The notes beneath the pieces were generated by a model that had not been told where the DNA came from, searched no databases, and was given only the letters and a program-made list of their open reading frames with translations. This document shows, one piece after another, positions 18,956 through 27,749 of a stretch of DNA of 64,000 nt. The DNA is from CAWBAT01 sp963810905. GTDB lineage: Bacteria; Acidobacteriota; Terriglobia; Versatilivoradales; Versatilivoraceae. How positions within the stretch are numbered: position 1 is the first letter of the stretch; every line of letters begins with the position of its first letter. Position numbers and translations under genes: made by a program. The stretch covers positions 1 to 64,000 of the forward strand of contig CAWEPG010000010.1 in NCBI GenBank assembly GCA_963810905.1, written 5' to 3'.

Positions 18956-19572
18956 AGAAACTTGGGATTCTACTTTCAGGACGCGGGTCGAACTTCGAGG
19001 CGATCGCACAGCATATTGAGAACGGAAAATTGGATGCAGAGATTGCTCTTGTCCTCGGCAACATCCTGGAGGCCCATGGACTGGAACGTGCGCGGCAGCG
19101 AGGATTGGAAACGCTCTTCCTCCCTTCCAAAGGATTGGATCGGAGGAGTTATGATCAACAGATGATCGCCGCGTTAAAAGCACGGCAAGTCAATCTTGTC
19201 TGCCTGGCAGGCTTCATGCGACTATTGAGCGCTACTTTCATCGAGGCATTCCCTCGTCGCATTCTAAATATTCACCCGTCGCTGCTGCCGGCTTTCCCAG
19301 GGCTCGACGCCCAGCGCCAGGCGCTGCAATATGGCGTGAGGTATTCGGGCTGCACGGTTCACTTCGTGGATGAGGGTTTGGATTCGGGTCCCATTATTTT
19401 GCAGAGAGTCGTCCCCGTGCTTCCAGACGATTCGGAACACACCCTGGCAGACCGCATTCTTGTAGAAGAACACCAAATCTATTCCGAAGCAATTCAACTG
19501 GTTTTGCAGAACCGCATTCGCATCGAAGCCAGAAGGGTTATCATCTTGCCTGAAAAGGAGTTTTTGGACTGA
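18952..19572 (+). CDS. purN: Phosphoribosylglycinamide formyltransferase (folate dependent)
   Basis: Transfers the formyl group of 10-formyl-tetrahydrofolate to GAR. 206 residues with the phosphate-binding SGRGSNFEAI, the catalytic NIHPSLLPAFPG (Asn and His), and GCTVHFVDEGLDSGPII with the key Asp. It starts within the purM stop (ATGA). Its own stop overlaps the probable start of tyrS in the sequence CTGA. Confidence 0.95.
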   Translation: MKKLGILLSGRGSNFEAIAQHIENGKLDAEIALVLGNILEAHGLERARQRGLETLFLPSKGLDRRSYDQQMIAALKARQVNLVCLAGFMRLLSATFIEAFPRRILNIHPSLLPAFPGLDAQRQALQYGVRYSGCTVHFVDEGLDSGPIILQRVVPVLPDDSEHTLADRILVEEHQIYSEAIQLVLQNRIRIEARRVIILPEKEFLD

Positions 19573-20813
19573 ACCACTCCATTCCTGAACAACTTGATCT
19601 AATTTCCAGGGGCTCTGTTGAGATCATCCGAGTGGAAGAACTCAAGGCCAAGCTGGAGCGCATTGCGAAGAGCGGAAAGCCACTACGCGTCAAGGCTGGG
19701 TTCGATCCTACCGCTCCAGATCTTCATCTGGGGCATACGGTGCTCATTCGCAAACTGAAACACTTTCAAGATCTGGGTCACACGGTGATTTTCCTGATCG
19801 GCGATTTTACAGGTATGATCGGTGATCCCAGCGGACGGAATGTGGCCAGAAAACAGCTGTCCCGTGAAGAAGTTGCCAATAATGCCGATACTTATAAGGA
19901 ACAAGTTTTTAAGATTCTCGATCCCCAGAAGACGGTCCTGGATTTTAACAGCCGCTGGATGTCGGGGCTCTCTAGTGAAGATTTTGTCCGGTTGGCTTCA
20001 CACTATACGGTGGCACGTATGCTTGAGCGAGATGATTTCAATAATCGGCTCAATAAAAATCAGCCCATCTCTATCCATGAAATGCTCTATCCTCTCGTTC
20101 AGGGCTACGACTCCGTGGCTTTAAAGGCTGACGTGGAATTGGGCGGAACCGATCAGAAATTCAATTTGCTCGTCGGTCGGGAATTGCAGAAGGAATATGG
20201 ACAGGAACCACAAGTCGTTCTCACGATGCCAATCCTGGAAGGATTAGACGGCGTGCAGAAGATGTCCAAATCCTTAAACAACTATATTGGGATTAAAGAC
20301 TCCCCCCAGGAAATGTTCGGGAAAATCATGTCGATTTCCGATGAGCTGATGTTCCGCTACTATGAACTCTGCACGGACGTTCGAATCTCAGAAATCAATG
20401 AGCTTCGCCAAGACATTGCCTCAGGGAAAAGACACCCCCGAATGGTTAAGGCTGAGCTGGCAAAACTGATTATTCGCGATTTTCATTCACCGGAAGCGGC
20501 TGTGGCTGCAGAACAGGAATTTAATCGAATTTTTAAACAGAAGAAGGATCCGGAAGACATCGAGGAAAAAAGACTTCGTTGGTCTGATGAGAAAATCCGA
20601 TTAGCCAAGTTAATTGCCCAATTTGGGTTGGCAACATCAGCCACGGAAGCTCATCGGTTGATCGAACAAGGAGCAGTGACTTGGAACAATGAACGCGTTT
20701 CGAATATCAAAGCGGAGCTGGACTGCTCCGTTCCGACCACGCACATCCTTAAAGTCGGTAAGCGCCGATTCGTAAAAGTTATTGTAGAATCTAATTCCAG
20801 TCCACAATCCTAA
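19569..20813 (+). CDS. tyrS: Tyrosyl-tRNA synthetase, possible CTG start
   Basis: Class I synthetase with the HIGH-type motif HLGH, KMSKS as 'QKMSKSLNN', and a C-terminal S4-like RNA-binding domain (LATSATEAHRLIEQGAVTWN). A GTG at 19632 would remove about 20 residues that are conserved in this subfamily: in frame upstream reads NHSIPEQLDLISRGSVEIIR. Extending to CTG at 19569 gives 414 residues, the usual size. It also places AAGGAG 8 bases before the start and creates a CTGA overlap with the purN stop, like the ATGA between purM and purN. I therefore prefer 19569, either a true CTG start or an ATG misread. Confidence 0.9.
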   Translation: MNHSIPEQLDLISRGSVEIIRVEELKAKLERIAKSGKPLRVKAGFDPTAPDLHLGHTVLIRKLKHFQDLGHTVIFLIGDFTGMIGDPSGRNVARKQLSREEVANNADTYKEQVFKILDPQKTVLDFNSRWMSGLSSEDFVRLASHYTVARMLERDDFNNRLNKNQPISIHEMLYPLVQGYDSVALKADVELGGTDQKFNLLVGRELQKEYGQEPQVVLTMPILEGLDGVQKMSKSLNNYIGIKDSPQEMFGKIMSISDELMFRYYELCTDVRISEINELRQDIASGKRHPRMVKAELAKLIIRDFHSPEAAVAAEQEFNRIFKQKKDPEDIEEKRLRWSDEKIRLAKLIAQFGLATSATEAHRLIEQGAVTWNNERVSNIKAELDCSVPTTHILKVGKRRFVKVIVESNSSPQS

Positions 20814-20830
20814 TCGGGAGATGAATCGGG

Positions 20831-22390
20831 ATGCAGTGTTTTAGATGCGGTGAGGAACAGATAGAAGGGAATGTCTTTTGTACGAAATGCGGTACTCGTA
20901 TGACTGGTCCGCAGTTTCCCACTACCAGCACCGAAGAAGCCCCTCTGGAGCCGGTTACCGTCTCACCCACAGCACACGAAGAGGAACAGCGGATCCTGAA
21001 GGAGCTGAAAGAAGCGCTTAAAGGCGTGGAGGGAGCAGAGGATACGCTCCCACCCCCTAAGACGATATTTAGTGGTGCCAACAAAAAAACCTGGCTGGTC
21101 GGAGGAATTTTTCTCATTCTTCTCATTGCCGGAATCAATCTTCTGCTAATCGTCAGAAATCGCGAGACCCCGGCCCCGGCAATTCCAGCTACTTCACCCG
21201 CCCCACCCGAGCAGACACCCCCGCCCCTGGCTTCGAATGCCGCGCTTTCAGTGGATGAATCAACACGGATGACCATCGGGAAAATGGCCGCAATCTTGGA
21301 GGGGGTCTCCGTATTCGCCAATAGGAAAAAGAGTTTTCCTCCCACCTTGATTGCCATCAATCGTTCCTATGCGGATCCAGGCATGTTACAAGACGGATGG
21401 GGCCAAAATCTTGTTTACCTGGTTGATCTTACTAATAAGACGTTTGTCCTCAGTTCTGCTGGTCCTGATGGCAAGAGAGGCAGTCAAGATGATCTTACTG
21501 TCATCAGTGAGGAAGCCACGAACTGGCTTAAGTTGAATGAGCTCGTCATTGGAGAATGGAAATCCGTCAACCCCAATCTGTACGCTCGGCTGGCAAATAC
21601 AAGCCCGACTCCTACTGAGGTTAAGAAATCAGATGTTGACGCAAAACAGGAGCAAGACAAGAAACGGGCGGCTGAAGCCAAAATTCAGGCTGAAGCGGAG
21701 CAGGAGCGTAAACGTCTCTTAACGGCTCACCTTGAAGAAGAAAAGAAACAGTTAGAAGCAAAGAAACGCGAAGAAGAACTGCGACAGGCCAAGGCAAGAG
21801 AAGAAGCTCTGCGAGAACAAATGGCAGCCCAAAAACCCGATTCGGTTAGAGATGATTTCTCCAACGGCCTTGCTCAATGGGATGCGCCTCCGACCTGGGA
21901 AATTATTAAGGAAAAAGACCTCTCTGGCTTGAAGGTTCAGGGATTAGGTTTCCTGAAGAAAGGCGAGAAGTGGGACAACTATAAAGTAGAATTTGATATT
22001 AAGGTGATCAAAGAATCGGCAGGCTGGGTGATTCGGGCGAAGAATTCACAAAGCTTCTATCTCTTTAAACTTTCTTCGGACAAGGCTAAGGCGGTTCCCA
22101 AGAATAGTCTGATTCGATACATCCGGTCTGATGACAAATATCTCAGCTCGCTGAAGTTGGAAGATGCTCCTGGAGCCGCCGGGGTCACCCCCCTTCCTTT
22201 CAAGGTGAAGAACAAAGAATACTATAAAGTCACTGTCACCTTGCGTGGCAATACGATCACGCATTCTATTGATGGGACCCAAGTCGATACCTGGTCAGAC
22301 GACACGTTTAACCATGGCCGTTTCGGGTTCAATGCCAGCGTCATTGAAGCAGCCACGATCCGAAATTTTCTGGTAGAGCCCCTGCGGTAA
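20831..22390 (+). CDS. Zinc-ribbon membrane protein with pseudopilin-like, coiled-coil and beta-sandwich domains
   Basis: 519 residues with an unusual order of parts. An N-terminal zinc ribbon (C3, C6, C17, C20) comes first. After a variable linker there is one membrane helix (about 89-108, WLVGGIFLILLIAGINLLLIV) and a Pro-rich linker. Next is a segment like the C-terminus of type II secretion pseudopilins (residues 190-220: DGWGQNLVYLV, then SSAGPDGKRGSQDDL). A highly charged coiled coil follows (about 270-340), then a C-terminal domain (345-519) resembling the DUF1080/LamG-like sandwich (DDFSNGLAQWD, YKVEFDIKV, HGRFGFNAS). Topology would put the ribbon in the cytoplasm and the rest outside. 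It follows tyrS by 17 bases. The function is unknown; the individual domain calls are by eye. Confidence 0.7.
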   Translation: MQCFRCGEEQIEGNVFCTKCGTRMTGPQFPTTSTEEAPLEPVTVSPTAHEEEQRILKELKEALKGVEGAEDTLPPPKTIFSGANKKTWLVGGIFLILLIAGINLLLIVRNRETPAPAIPATSPAPPEQTPPPLASNAALSVDESTRMTIGKMAAILEGVSVFANRKKSFPPTLIAINRSYADPGMLQDGWGQNLVYLVDLTNKTFVLSSAGPDGKRGSQDDLTVISEEATNWLKLNELVIGEWKSVNPNLYARLANTSPTPTEVKKSDVDAKQEQDKKRAAEAKIQAEAEQERKRLLTAHLEEEKKQLEAKKREEELRQAKAREEALREQMAAQKPDSVRDDFSNGLAQWDAPPTWEIIKEKDLSGLKVQGLGFLKKGEKWDNYKVEFDIKVIKESAGWVIRAKNSQSFYLFKLSSDKAKAVPKNSLIRYIRSDDKYLSSLKLEDAPGAAGVTPLPFKVKNKEYYKVTVTLRGNTITHSIDGTQVDTWSDDTFNHGRFGFNASVIEAATIRNFLVEPLR

Positions 22391-22474
22391 CAAGACCTCC
22401 AGTAAATCGATTCGCTTATTTCAGCGGATCATAGCTTGAGTTATGCAGAAATACTTCATTTTCTGTTCACCTTC

Positions 22475-23917
22475 TCATGCCTGCATTTCTCCAACCCGGT
22501 GAATTTTGATCATATTAGTCGCTCCGCTGACCTGCAACACGCCAGCCACAATGATAATAGTCTCTTCTGGCTCAGCAAGTCCCTTGGCAAGCAAGATCTT
22601 CTCAGCTGTCTGAATCATAGCCGCGGGGTTAGAAACATGGTCCATCCTCACGGGCACAACTCCGCACAACAAGCTCATGCGCCGGTAAACATCGGAATGG
22701 GGAGTAAAGGCTAAAATCATCTGATCGGGTCTCAGGCTAGCCAGGATGCTGGCTGTTGCACCAGATTCAGTGAAGACCATGATCTTTTTCGCAGCAAGCT
22801 GATTGGCCGCAATCATCGCGGCGTGGCATGCGCTGTGAGAGAATGTGGGAAGAAAATTGAATGACCCGCGCCTTTCATCGTAACGGATAAATGGCTTAGA
22901 GGACTCTTCCGTATAACAGGCAATCCGGTTCATGGTTTGAACCGACTCCACGGGAAATTGCCCAGTGGCAGTTTCCGCGGAGAGCATTACGGCATCCGTT
23001 CCGTCCAGGATCGCGTTCGCCACGTCGGAAGCCTCAGCTCGTGTTGGTCGGGGGGCGTGGGTCATCGATTCCAACATTTGTGTGGCCGTAATCACCGGTT
23101 TAGCAACTTTCAAGCAAGCCGCAATGAGGGTTTTTTGCAACATCGGAACTCGCTCCGTTGCCACTTCAACGCCCAAGTCTCCCCGGGCAACCATGATCCC
23201 GTCGGCGGCAGTCAGAATCTTGTCGATTTCATCGAGAGCTTGCGGTTTTTCAATTTTGGCAATGATCGGGATCAAACGCGCGCGCTCACCGAGATTCGTC
23301 ATGGCCTCTTTCGCACGGAGAAGATCGGCGGCGGAACGTACAAAGGATAGCGCCAGGTAATCCACCTCGTTCGATAGAGCAAACTGGATATCTCGCACAT
23401 CTTTTTCTGTGACGGCCGGGATGGACAACGGGGAGTCAGGGAAATTCACTCCCTTATGGCTCTTGAGAGTCCCATCGAAAAGAACCTTCGTCATGATTTC
23501 AGCGTTCGTCGCAGACGTAACTTCCAACTCCACCAGGCCATCATCTACCAGGATCCGATCCCCTGGCTTTACTTCTTGGGGTAGGAGTTTATAGGAAATG
23601 GACGCCTTTTCCGATGAACCCTCTACTTCATCTGTCGTCAGGACAAATTTTTGACCGGCGCGTACTGACACGGCCATATCACCCGGCATGGCACCTAGAC
23701 GAATTTTAGGCCCTTGAAGATCGACGAGGATTGCGGTCGGGAGGGAGAGTTCCGTTGAAATCAGTCGGATCGACTGGATGGCCTTCGCGTGATCCGCCTG
23801 GTCCCCATGTGACATGTTCAGCCGAAATACATTGACTCCAGCCTGCATGAGTTCTCGCAACTTCCCATCGGAGCGGGATGCAGGGCCAACCGTAGCTACG
23901 ATTTTCGTTTTACGCAT
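22475..23917 (-). CDS. pyk: Pyruvate kinase
   Basis: Final glycolytic step, phosphoenolpyruvate to pyruvate with ATP formation. 480 residues, with TKIVATVGPASR at the start, the NMSHGDQADH segment, the active-site motif IIAKIEKPQALDEIDKI and the metal-binding MVARGDLGVE. The C-terminal allosteric domain (about 350-480) is full length. It is convergent with the zinc-ribbon gene (84-base gap) and divergent from carD. Confidence 0.96.
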   Translation of the reverse strand: MRKTKIVATVGPASRSDGKLRELMQAGVNVFRLNMSHGDQADHAKAIQSIRLISTELSLPTAILVDLQGPKIRLGAMPGDMAVSVRAGQKFVLTTDEVEGSSEKASISYKLLPQEVKPGDRILVDDGLVELEVTSATNAEIMTKVLFDGTLKSHKGVNFPDSPLSIPAVTEKDVRDIQFALSNEVDYLALSFVRSAADLLRAKEAMTNLGERARLIPIIAKIEKPQALDEIDKILTAADGIMVARGDLGVEVATERVPMLQKTLIAACLKVAKPVITATQMLESMTHAPRPTRAEASDVANAILDGTDAVMLSAETATGQFPVESVQTMNRIACYTEESSKPFIRYDERRGSFNFLPTFSHSACHAAMIAANQLAAKKIMVFTESGATASILASLRPDQMILAFTPHSDVYRRMSLLCGVVPVRMDHVSNPAAMIQTAEKILLAKGLAEPEETIIIVAGVLQVSGATNMIKIHRVGEMQA

Positions 23918-23943
23918 AAACGGAGTTCATCACAAGTTTTCGA

Positions 23944-23972
23944 TTGACTCAGTCCTCCACGACTCCTACAAT
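23944..23972 (+). promoter_or_regulatory. Sigma-70 promoter of carD
   Basis: TTGACT (23944-23949) and TACAAT (23967-23972) are 17 bases apart, with the carD ATG 63 bases downstream of the -10 box. This is one of the best promoter matches in the window. It lies in the 117-base region shared with divergent pyk. Confidence 0.55.
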
Positions 23973-24034
23973 GAAATTTGAAGTCGTTGTTTCTCCAATC
24001 CCTCTTTTGTCCAAGTCCCTTCAGCCTTCGTCCT

Positions 24035-24541
24035 ATGGAATTCACAATTGGTGAAAAAGTCATCTACCCCAATCACGGCGTTGGGATCATCGAAAAAATC
24101 AATAGCCGAGAAGTATCAGGCCATCGAGAGTCTTTTTACCAGCTGAAAATGGTGGCTAACAGCATGATGGTCATGATCCCCATATCGAATGTGAGTGATG
24201 TTGGCTTGCGCAAGCTGATCAAGAAAGAAGCTGTGAACGAAGTCTTAGATCATCTCAAAAGCACGGGGATCCAGGCCCATACCGATTGGAAAAACCGATA
24301 CAAAGAGAACAGCGACAAGATGCGGACCGGAAGTATTTTCGACGTGGCTGACGTCTTCAAGAGTCTCTATTCTTTGAGCCACGAGCGCGTTCTCTCCTTC
24401 CGAGAAAAGAAAATGCTGGATCGAGCCCGCTATCTTGTCATCAGCGAACTGTCAACGGTCTGGAACCTGCCCGAGCTTAAAGTACAGGAGATGGTCGAAC
24501 ACACCTTGGATGAGAAAGTAATTCGAAAAGCCCACGCCTGA
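24035..24541 (+). CDS. carD: CarD/CdnL-family transcription regulator
   Basis: 168 residues with the RNA-polymerase-interaction (Tudor-like) domain at the start, 'MEFTIGEKVIYPNHGVGIIE', and a helical C-terminal domain that contacts promoter DNA. CarD/CdnL proteins bind the RNAP beta subunit and stabilise open complexes, mainly at rRNA and growth genes. The frame extends 19 residues further upstream, but the conserved start is ATG at 24035. The gene stands alone with its own promoter. Confidence 0.92.
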   Translation: MEFTIGEKVIYPNHGVGIIEKINSREVSGHRESFYQLKMVANSMMVMIPISNVSDVGLRKLIKKEAVNEVLDHLKSTGIQAHTDWKNRYKENSDKMRTGSIFDVADVFKSLYSLSHERVLSFREKKMLDRARYLVISELSTVWNLPELKVQEMVEHTLDEKVIRKAHA

Positions 24542-24586
24542 TTCGCTGGCTTCCCCCCATCCGATCTTCAGGAACAGCGGGACGCC

Positions 24587-25114
24587 TCAAGTTTCCAACT
24601 CGACATTCCAATAGAGGTAATCACGCCAGCTTTCCGGAGCATTCTTAAAGACGAGGGTAAGACTGAGACTGGGTACCCATTGGGGCTCGACGGGCCTGCG
24701 GATGAGCTTCATGCCGGCTTCTCGGGGCGTTTGCCCTCCCTTTCTGCGATTGCAATCAATGCAGGCTGTCACGATGTTCTCCCAGCTCTTGGTCCCGTTG
24801 CGGGACACGGGAATGACATGGTCGAAGGTAAGCTCTTCACTACGAAACTGGGTGTTGCAGTACTGGCATGTGTAGCTGTCTCGTGCGTAGATATTGGCTC
24901 GAGAGAACTTCACAATTTTACTCTTTTTAACTCTAACGTATTTCAGTAGACGCAATATTGACGGGAGTTTGATGGCAAAAGTCACACTGTGGATTTCACG
25001 AGTGTACTCCTCGATGACTTCCACCTTGCCTGCAAAGAGCAACGTGATGGCTCGTTGCCAGCCTATGATTTTAAGGGGTTCGTAAGAAGCGTTTAATAAG
25101 AGAGTCGATTCCAT
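24587..25114 (-). CDS. HNH endonuclease family protein
   Basis: 175 residues with a complete HNH module of the Cys-containing type. CQYCNTQF is followed by LTFDHVIPVSRNG (catalytic His after Asp), ENIVTACIDCN and RRKGGQTP; two CxxC pairs hold zinc. The N-terminal part (MESTLLLNASYEPLKIIGWQRA) is typical of a widespread, chromosomally encoded stand-alone family whose role is not settled. There is no sign of restriction, phage or toxin partners nearby. It is convergent with carD. Confidence 0.88.
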   Translation of the reverse strand: MESTLLLNASYEPLKIIGWQRAITLLFAGKVEVIEEYTREIHSVTFAIKLPSILRLLKYVRVKKSKIVKFSRANIYARDSYTCQYCNTQFRSEELTFDHVIPVSRNGTKSWENIVTACIDCNRRKGGQTPREAGMKLIRRPVEPQWVPSLSLTLVFKNAPESWRDYLYWNVELET

Positions 25115-25240
25115 ATTGAATACTCGCTTGCTACTTTTTCTTTCCTGTCTGATCCCATCCTATCTTGCTGACTCTTTTCGGCTGAGGACACATAAGCCGC
25201 CTCTTGCCTTTCACTCTAGCCAACGAGAAGTTTCATCTCT

Positions 25241-25287
25241 AAAAACGAAAAAACCGACTTTGCCCAATCGGGTCGGCAAGTCGGTTT
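25241..25287 (-). terminator. Rho-independent terminator (minus strand)
   Basis: A 10-base stem AAACCGACTT (25251-25260) pairs with AAGTCGGTTT (25278-25287), with a further GCC/GGC pairing inside. On the minus strand it runs into T6 C G T5. It would end a leftward transcript coming from the short frame at 25324-25548. Confidence 0.65.
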
Positions 25288-25323
25288 CTGTTGGAAGCGC
25301 GTTCGAAAGAATTCGTTTTCGCG

Positions 25324-25548
25324 TCATATCCAAACATCACGTTGCTTACCCCAGGCAATCTTAGGTATTTGAGAAGGATGAACCCTTTTCATCAAGACAC
25401 TCTCCATAAGCTCACGACAAGAAACATCATAATCCACTGCAATTATCTCTAATCCGTTTTCTTTGTCAAGGCTGATTCCAATCGTTGACCCCTCCAAAAG
25501 AGCCACAATACTTGTAGTACACGTTCTGATTATTGAAGCTCTCATCAA
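25324..25548 (-). CDS. Possible small protein, 74 residues
   Basis: A short frame lying directly upstream of a leftward terminator, which is the main reason to list it. The product (MMRASIIRTCTTSIVALLEG, then GISLDKENGLEIIAVDYD) is acidic and soluble and matches nothing I recognise. No clear ribosome binding site is visible. A non-coding transcript is an equal possibility. Confidence 0.3.
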   Translation of the reverse strand: MMRASIIRTCTTSIVALLEGSTIGISLDKENGLEIIAVDYDVSCRELMESVLMKRVHPSQIPKIAWGKQRDVWI

Positions 25549-25593
25549 ATTGCCCGGATCGCAAAGAGAAAATATTACGAATTGAGATTGTCA

Positions 25594-25623
25594 TTGACAC
25601 CCCCCGCACCTTCCCCTTATCTT
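25594..25623 (+). promoter_or_regulatory. Promoter of tRNA-Val
   Basis: TTGACA (25594-25599) and TATCTT (25618-25623) are 18 bases apart. The tRNA begins 11 bases after the -10 box, so the transcript would start almost at the mature 5' end. Confidence 0.6.
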
Positions 25624-25633
25624 ACGCCCAAAT

Positions 25634-25710
25634 GGGCGCGTAGCTCAGTTGGTACGAGCGCTACCTTGACACGGTAGAGGTCATCGGTTCGATCCCGGTC
25701 GCGCCCACCA
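25634..25710 (+). tRNA. tRNA-Val (GAC)
   Basis: A 77-base tRNA with CCA encoded. The acceptor stem is GGGCGCG/CGCGCCC, the D-loop AGCTCAGTTGGTACGAGC, and the anticodon arm CTACC-TTGACAC-GGTAG with anticodon GAC. The T-arm contains GGTTCGATCCC. All stems pair. The 223 bases up to 25933 hold nothing further that I can identify. Confidence 0.95.
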
Positions 25711-25933
25711 TTCGTAAATCCTATCAGTAACGACTCTCCTGTCCATCTGAATCCTTCCTTGGGGAATTTCACGTTTTTGCCAGCCTGCCTGAACCAATTT
25801 CTGATATCCTTTTCAAGTTAGCGAAAACGTTCGGGACAAGTCATTAGCGAGTTTATATTCTTCAAGTTGGCGATCCCGATGCCTTCCTTTGACAGGTAAT
25901 GGGTGAGTTGACGGACTTCGGATATTGAATGAA

Positions 25934-26770
25934 ATGGCCAGGTGGATTGACGCTCACACCCATGCATGGAGGGCCGTTCCTAATTACTCTCCACCCAATC
26001 GGACAATCGTGAGCCCCGTCTCCGAAGTCCCAGTGGAACTACTCCTTGAGTATATGGATGAACACGATATCGGGCGGGCGGTTCTGGTGCAACCGATCTT
26101 TCCGGGAGAAGATAACGGCTATTTGGCAGATTGTGCGAAGAAATATCCCGAACGATTCTGCGCTGTTTGCGTCGTGGACCCGCGAAATCAAGACTTCGAA
26201 AGACGCTTGAGTTACTGGGTCGAGGAAAGAGGATGCAGGGGCCTCCGATTGCGCCCTTGGATTAAGGAGGAGGAGGCTCCATTCCACAACCCGTCCTTCG
26301 CCAAGCTCTGGGAACACATTGCCGCTTTGAAGATTACGGTCAACATACTCATTGATCCCGAACAGTTGGGCCTTCTGGGGATCTGGGTGGATCGCTTCCC
26401 GCAAGTACCCGTGTTGATTGATCACCTGGGCCATCCCAATCTGTCTCTCGGTTTGAAAGCAGGGAGTTTTCAAACCCTGCAGCAAATGTCCCGCTTCCCC
26501 AATGTGTATTTGAAAGCCTCCGGCTACTACTACTTTTCACAAGAGCGTTACCCTTATTCAGATTGTTGGGAGCTATTCCGCGCAATCTACGACCAGTGGG
26601 GTCCCGAGCGACTTGTATGGGGAAGTGATTTCCCTCATGTACTTCTGAAGACTGGATACCAACGAGCGTTGCTCTTTCAAGAACGATTTTACAAATTTCT
26701 GAGTACACGCGATTTAGACCTCATCATGGCCCAGAATGCTCTCAAACTCTATTGGCAGAACAACGAATGA
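25934..26770 (+). CDS. Amidohydrolase-2 family TIM-barrel hydrolase
   Basis: 278 residues with the metal-binding DAHTHAW at the N-terminus, LIDHLGHPN in the middle, and WGSDFPH carrying the catalytic Asp. This is the pattern of the amidohydrolase-2 family, which contains lactonases and decarboxylases acting on cyclic or aromatic carboxylates. TTG at 25925 is an alternative start, but ATG at 25934 gives the standard MARWIDAHTH. Its stop overlaps the start of the next gene (ATGA), so it is translationally coupled to the reductase. The substrate is unknown. Confidence 0.85.
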   Translation: MARWIDAHTHAWRAVPNYSPPNRTIVSPVSEVPVELLLEYMDEHDIGRAVLVQPIFPGEDNGYLADCAKKYPERFCAVCVVDPRNQDFERRLSYWVEERGCRGLRLRPWIKEEEAPFHNPSFAKLWEHIAALKITVNILIDPEQLGLLGIWVDRFPQVPVLIDHLGHPNLSLGLKAGSFQTLQQMSRFPNVYLKASGYYYFSQERYPYSDCWELFRAIYDQWGPERLVWGSDFPHVLLKTGYQRALLFQERFYKFLSTRDLDLIMAQNALKLYWQNNE

Positions 26771-27738
26771 AAGTCTTAATTCTCGGAGCAGGAGGAGTGG
26801 GTGGCTTTCTGGGTGCTCTGCTGGCTCGAGCGGGGCATGAACTGCTATTCATCGACCGAGAACAGAAGCATGTGGACGCCATCAATCGTTCTGGATTGAA
26901 GGTGAGCGGGCAAGAATCCTTTACCATTCAGGCAAGAGCCACGGCACGACCTGCGCGAGAGCTCTGGAGTTCTGCAGATCTTTTGATTCTGGCAACCAAG
27001 AACCTCGATTCATTTGAAGCAATGGCTTCGATCGAAGAACTCGACGTGGGATGGGCCACTTCTATTCAGAACGGGTTGGATGTCCATGACGGGTTGATCG
27101 CTCGCTTCGGCCAAGAACGCGTTTTCGGAATGATCACCTTGATCAGCGGGAGCTTAAAAGGTCCGGGTGAAGTCATCGGTTTCTGGGGAGACCGTCCGAC
27201 ATTTCTGGGGGAACTGGATGGGCGGCAAAGCGCGCGGATAGAGAAGCTTGCCGGGCAGCTTGCGGCCGCCAGGCTGAAGGTCATTGTTCCCGACCACATC
27301 GAATCGGTGCGATGGACCAAAATGGTCTGGTGGATTCCTCTGGTCGTGCTGCCCTCCATCACCCGCCTCACTTGGGGTGAAGCCTTTGTCCAGCCTGACT
27401 TGGCTGCTCTTTACACCCGGATCGAACGGGAGTGCGCGGAAGTAGCTACTGCCTTGGGGCATCCGGTGAAGAATTATGACAGCATGCCAGTGTCCAAGCG
27501 GTTAAGCCTTTCCTTCGACGAAGCCGTGTTGGACGTCTTGGAGATGGGGCGAAACTTCATAGCTGAGGGAACCGGAGCCAAAGAGGTCGCGATGCTATTA
27601 GATCTCAAGAAGCGGCGGCGGACGGAGGCTGAAAGCACGATTGGGCTCATGGTCAAGAAAGCGCAGGAAGCCGGCATTCCTGTCCCTTACACGGAATGCG
27701 CCTGGCGTTTGATCCATTCAATCGAATCGACGTTTTAA
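26767..27738 (+). CDS. Ketopantoate reductase-like (ApbA/PanE family) oxidoreductase
   Basis: 323 residues with an N-terminal NADP-binding fold, MKVLILGAGGVGGFLGALLA, and a C-terminal helical domain containing the family's Lys and Asn/Ser substrate residues (RWTKMVWWIPL). ApbA/PanE reduces 2-dehydropantoate, but many paralogs have other 2-ketoacid substrates. Being locked between an amidohydrolase and a luciferase-like enzyme suggests a catabolic rather than pantothenate role. It starts inside the upstream stop codon (ATGA). Confidence 0.82.
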   Translation: MKVLILGAGGVGGFLGALLARAGHELLFIDREQKHVDAINRSGLKVSGQESFTIQARATARPARELWSSADLLILATKNLDSFEAMASIEELDVGWATSIQNGLDVHDGLIARFGQERVFGMITLISGSLKGPGEVIGFWGDRPTFLGELDGRQSARIEKLAGQLAAARLKVIVPDHIESVRWTKMVWWIPLVVLPSITRLTWGEAFVQPDLAALYTRIERECAEVATALGHPVKNYDSMPVSKRLSLSFDEAVLDVLEMGRNFIAEGTGAKEVAMLLDLKKRRRTEAESTIGLMVKKAQEAGIPVPYTECAWRLIHSIESTF

Positions 27739-27749
27739 AAGGAGGCGCT

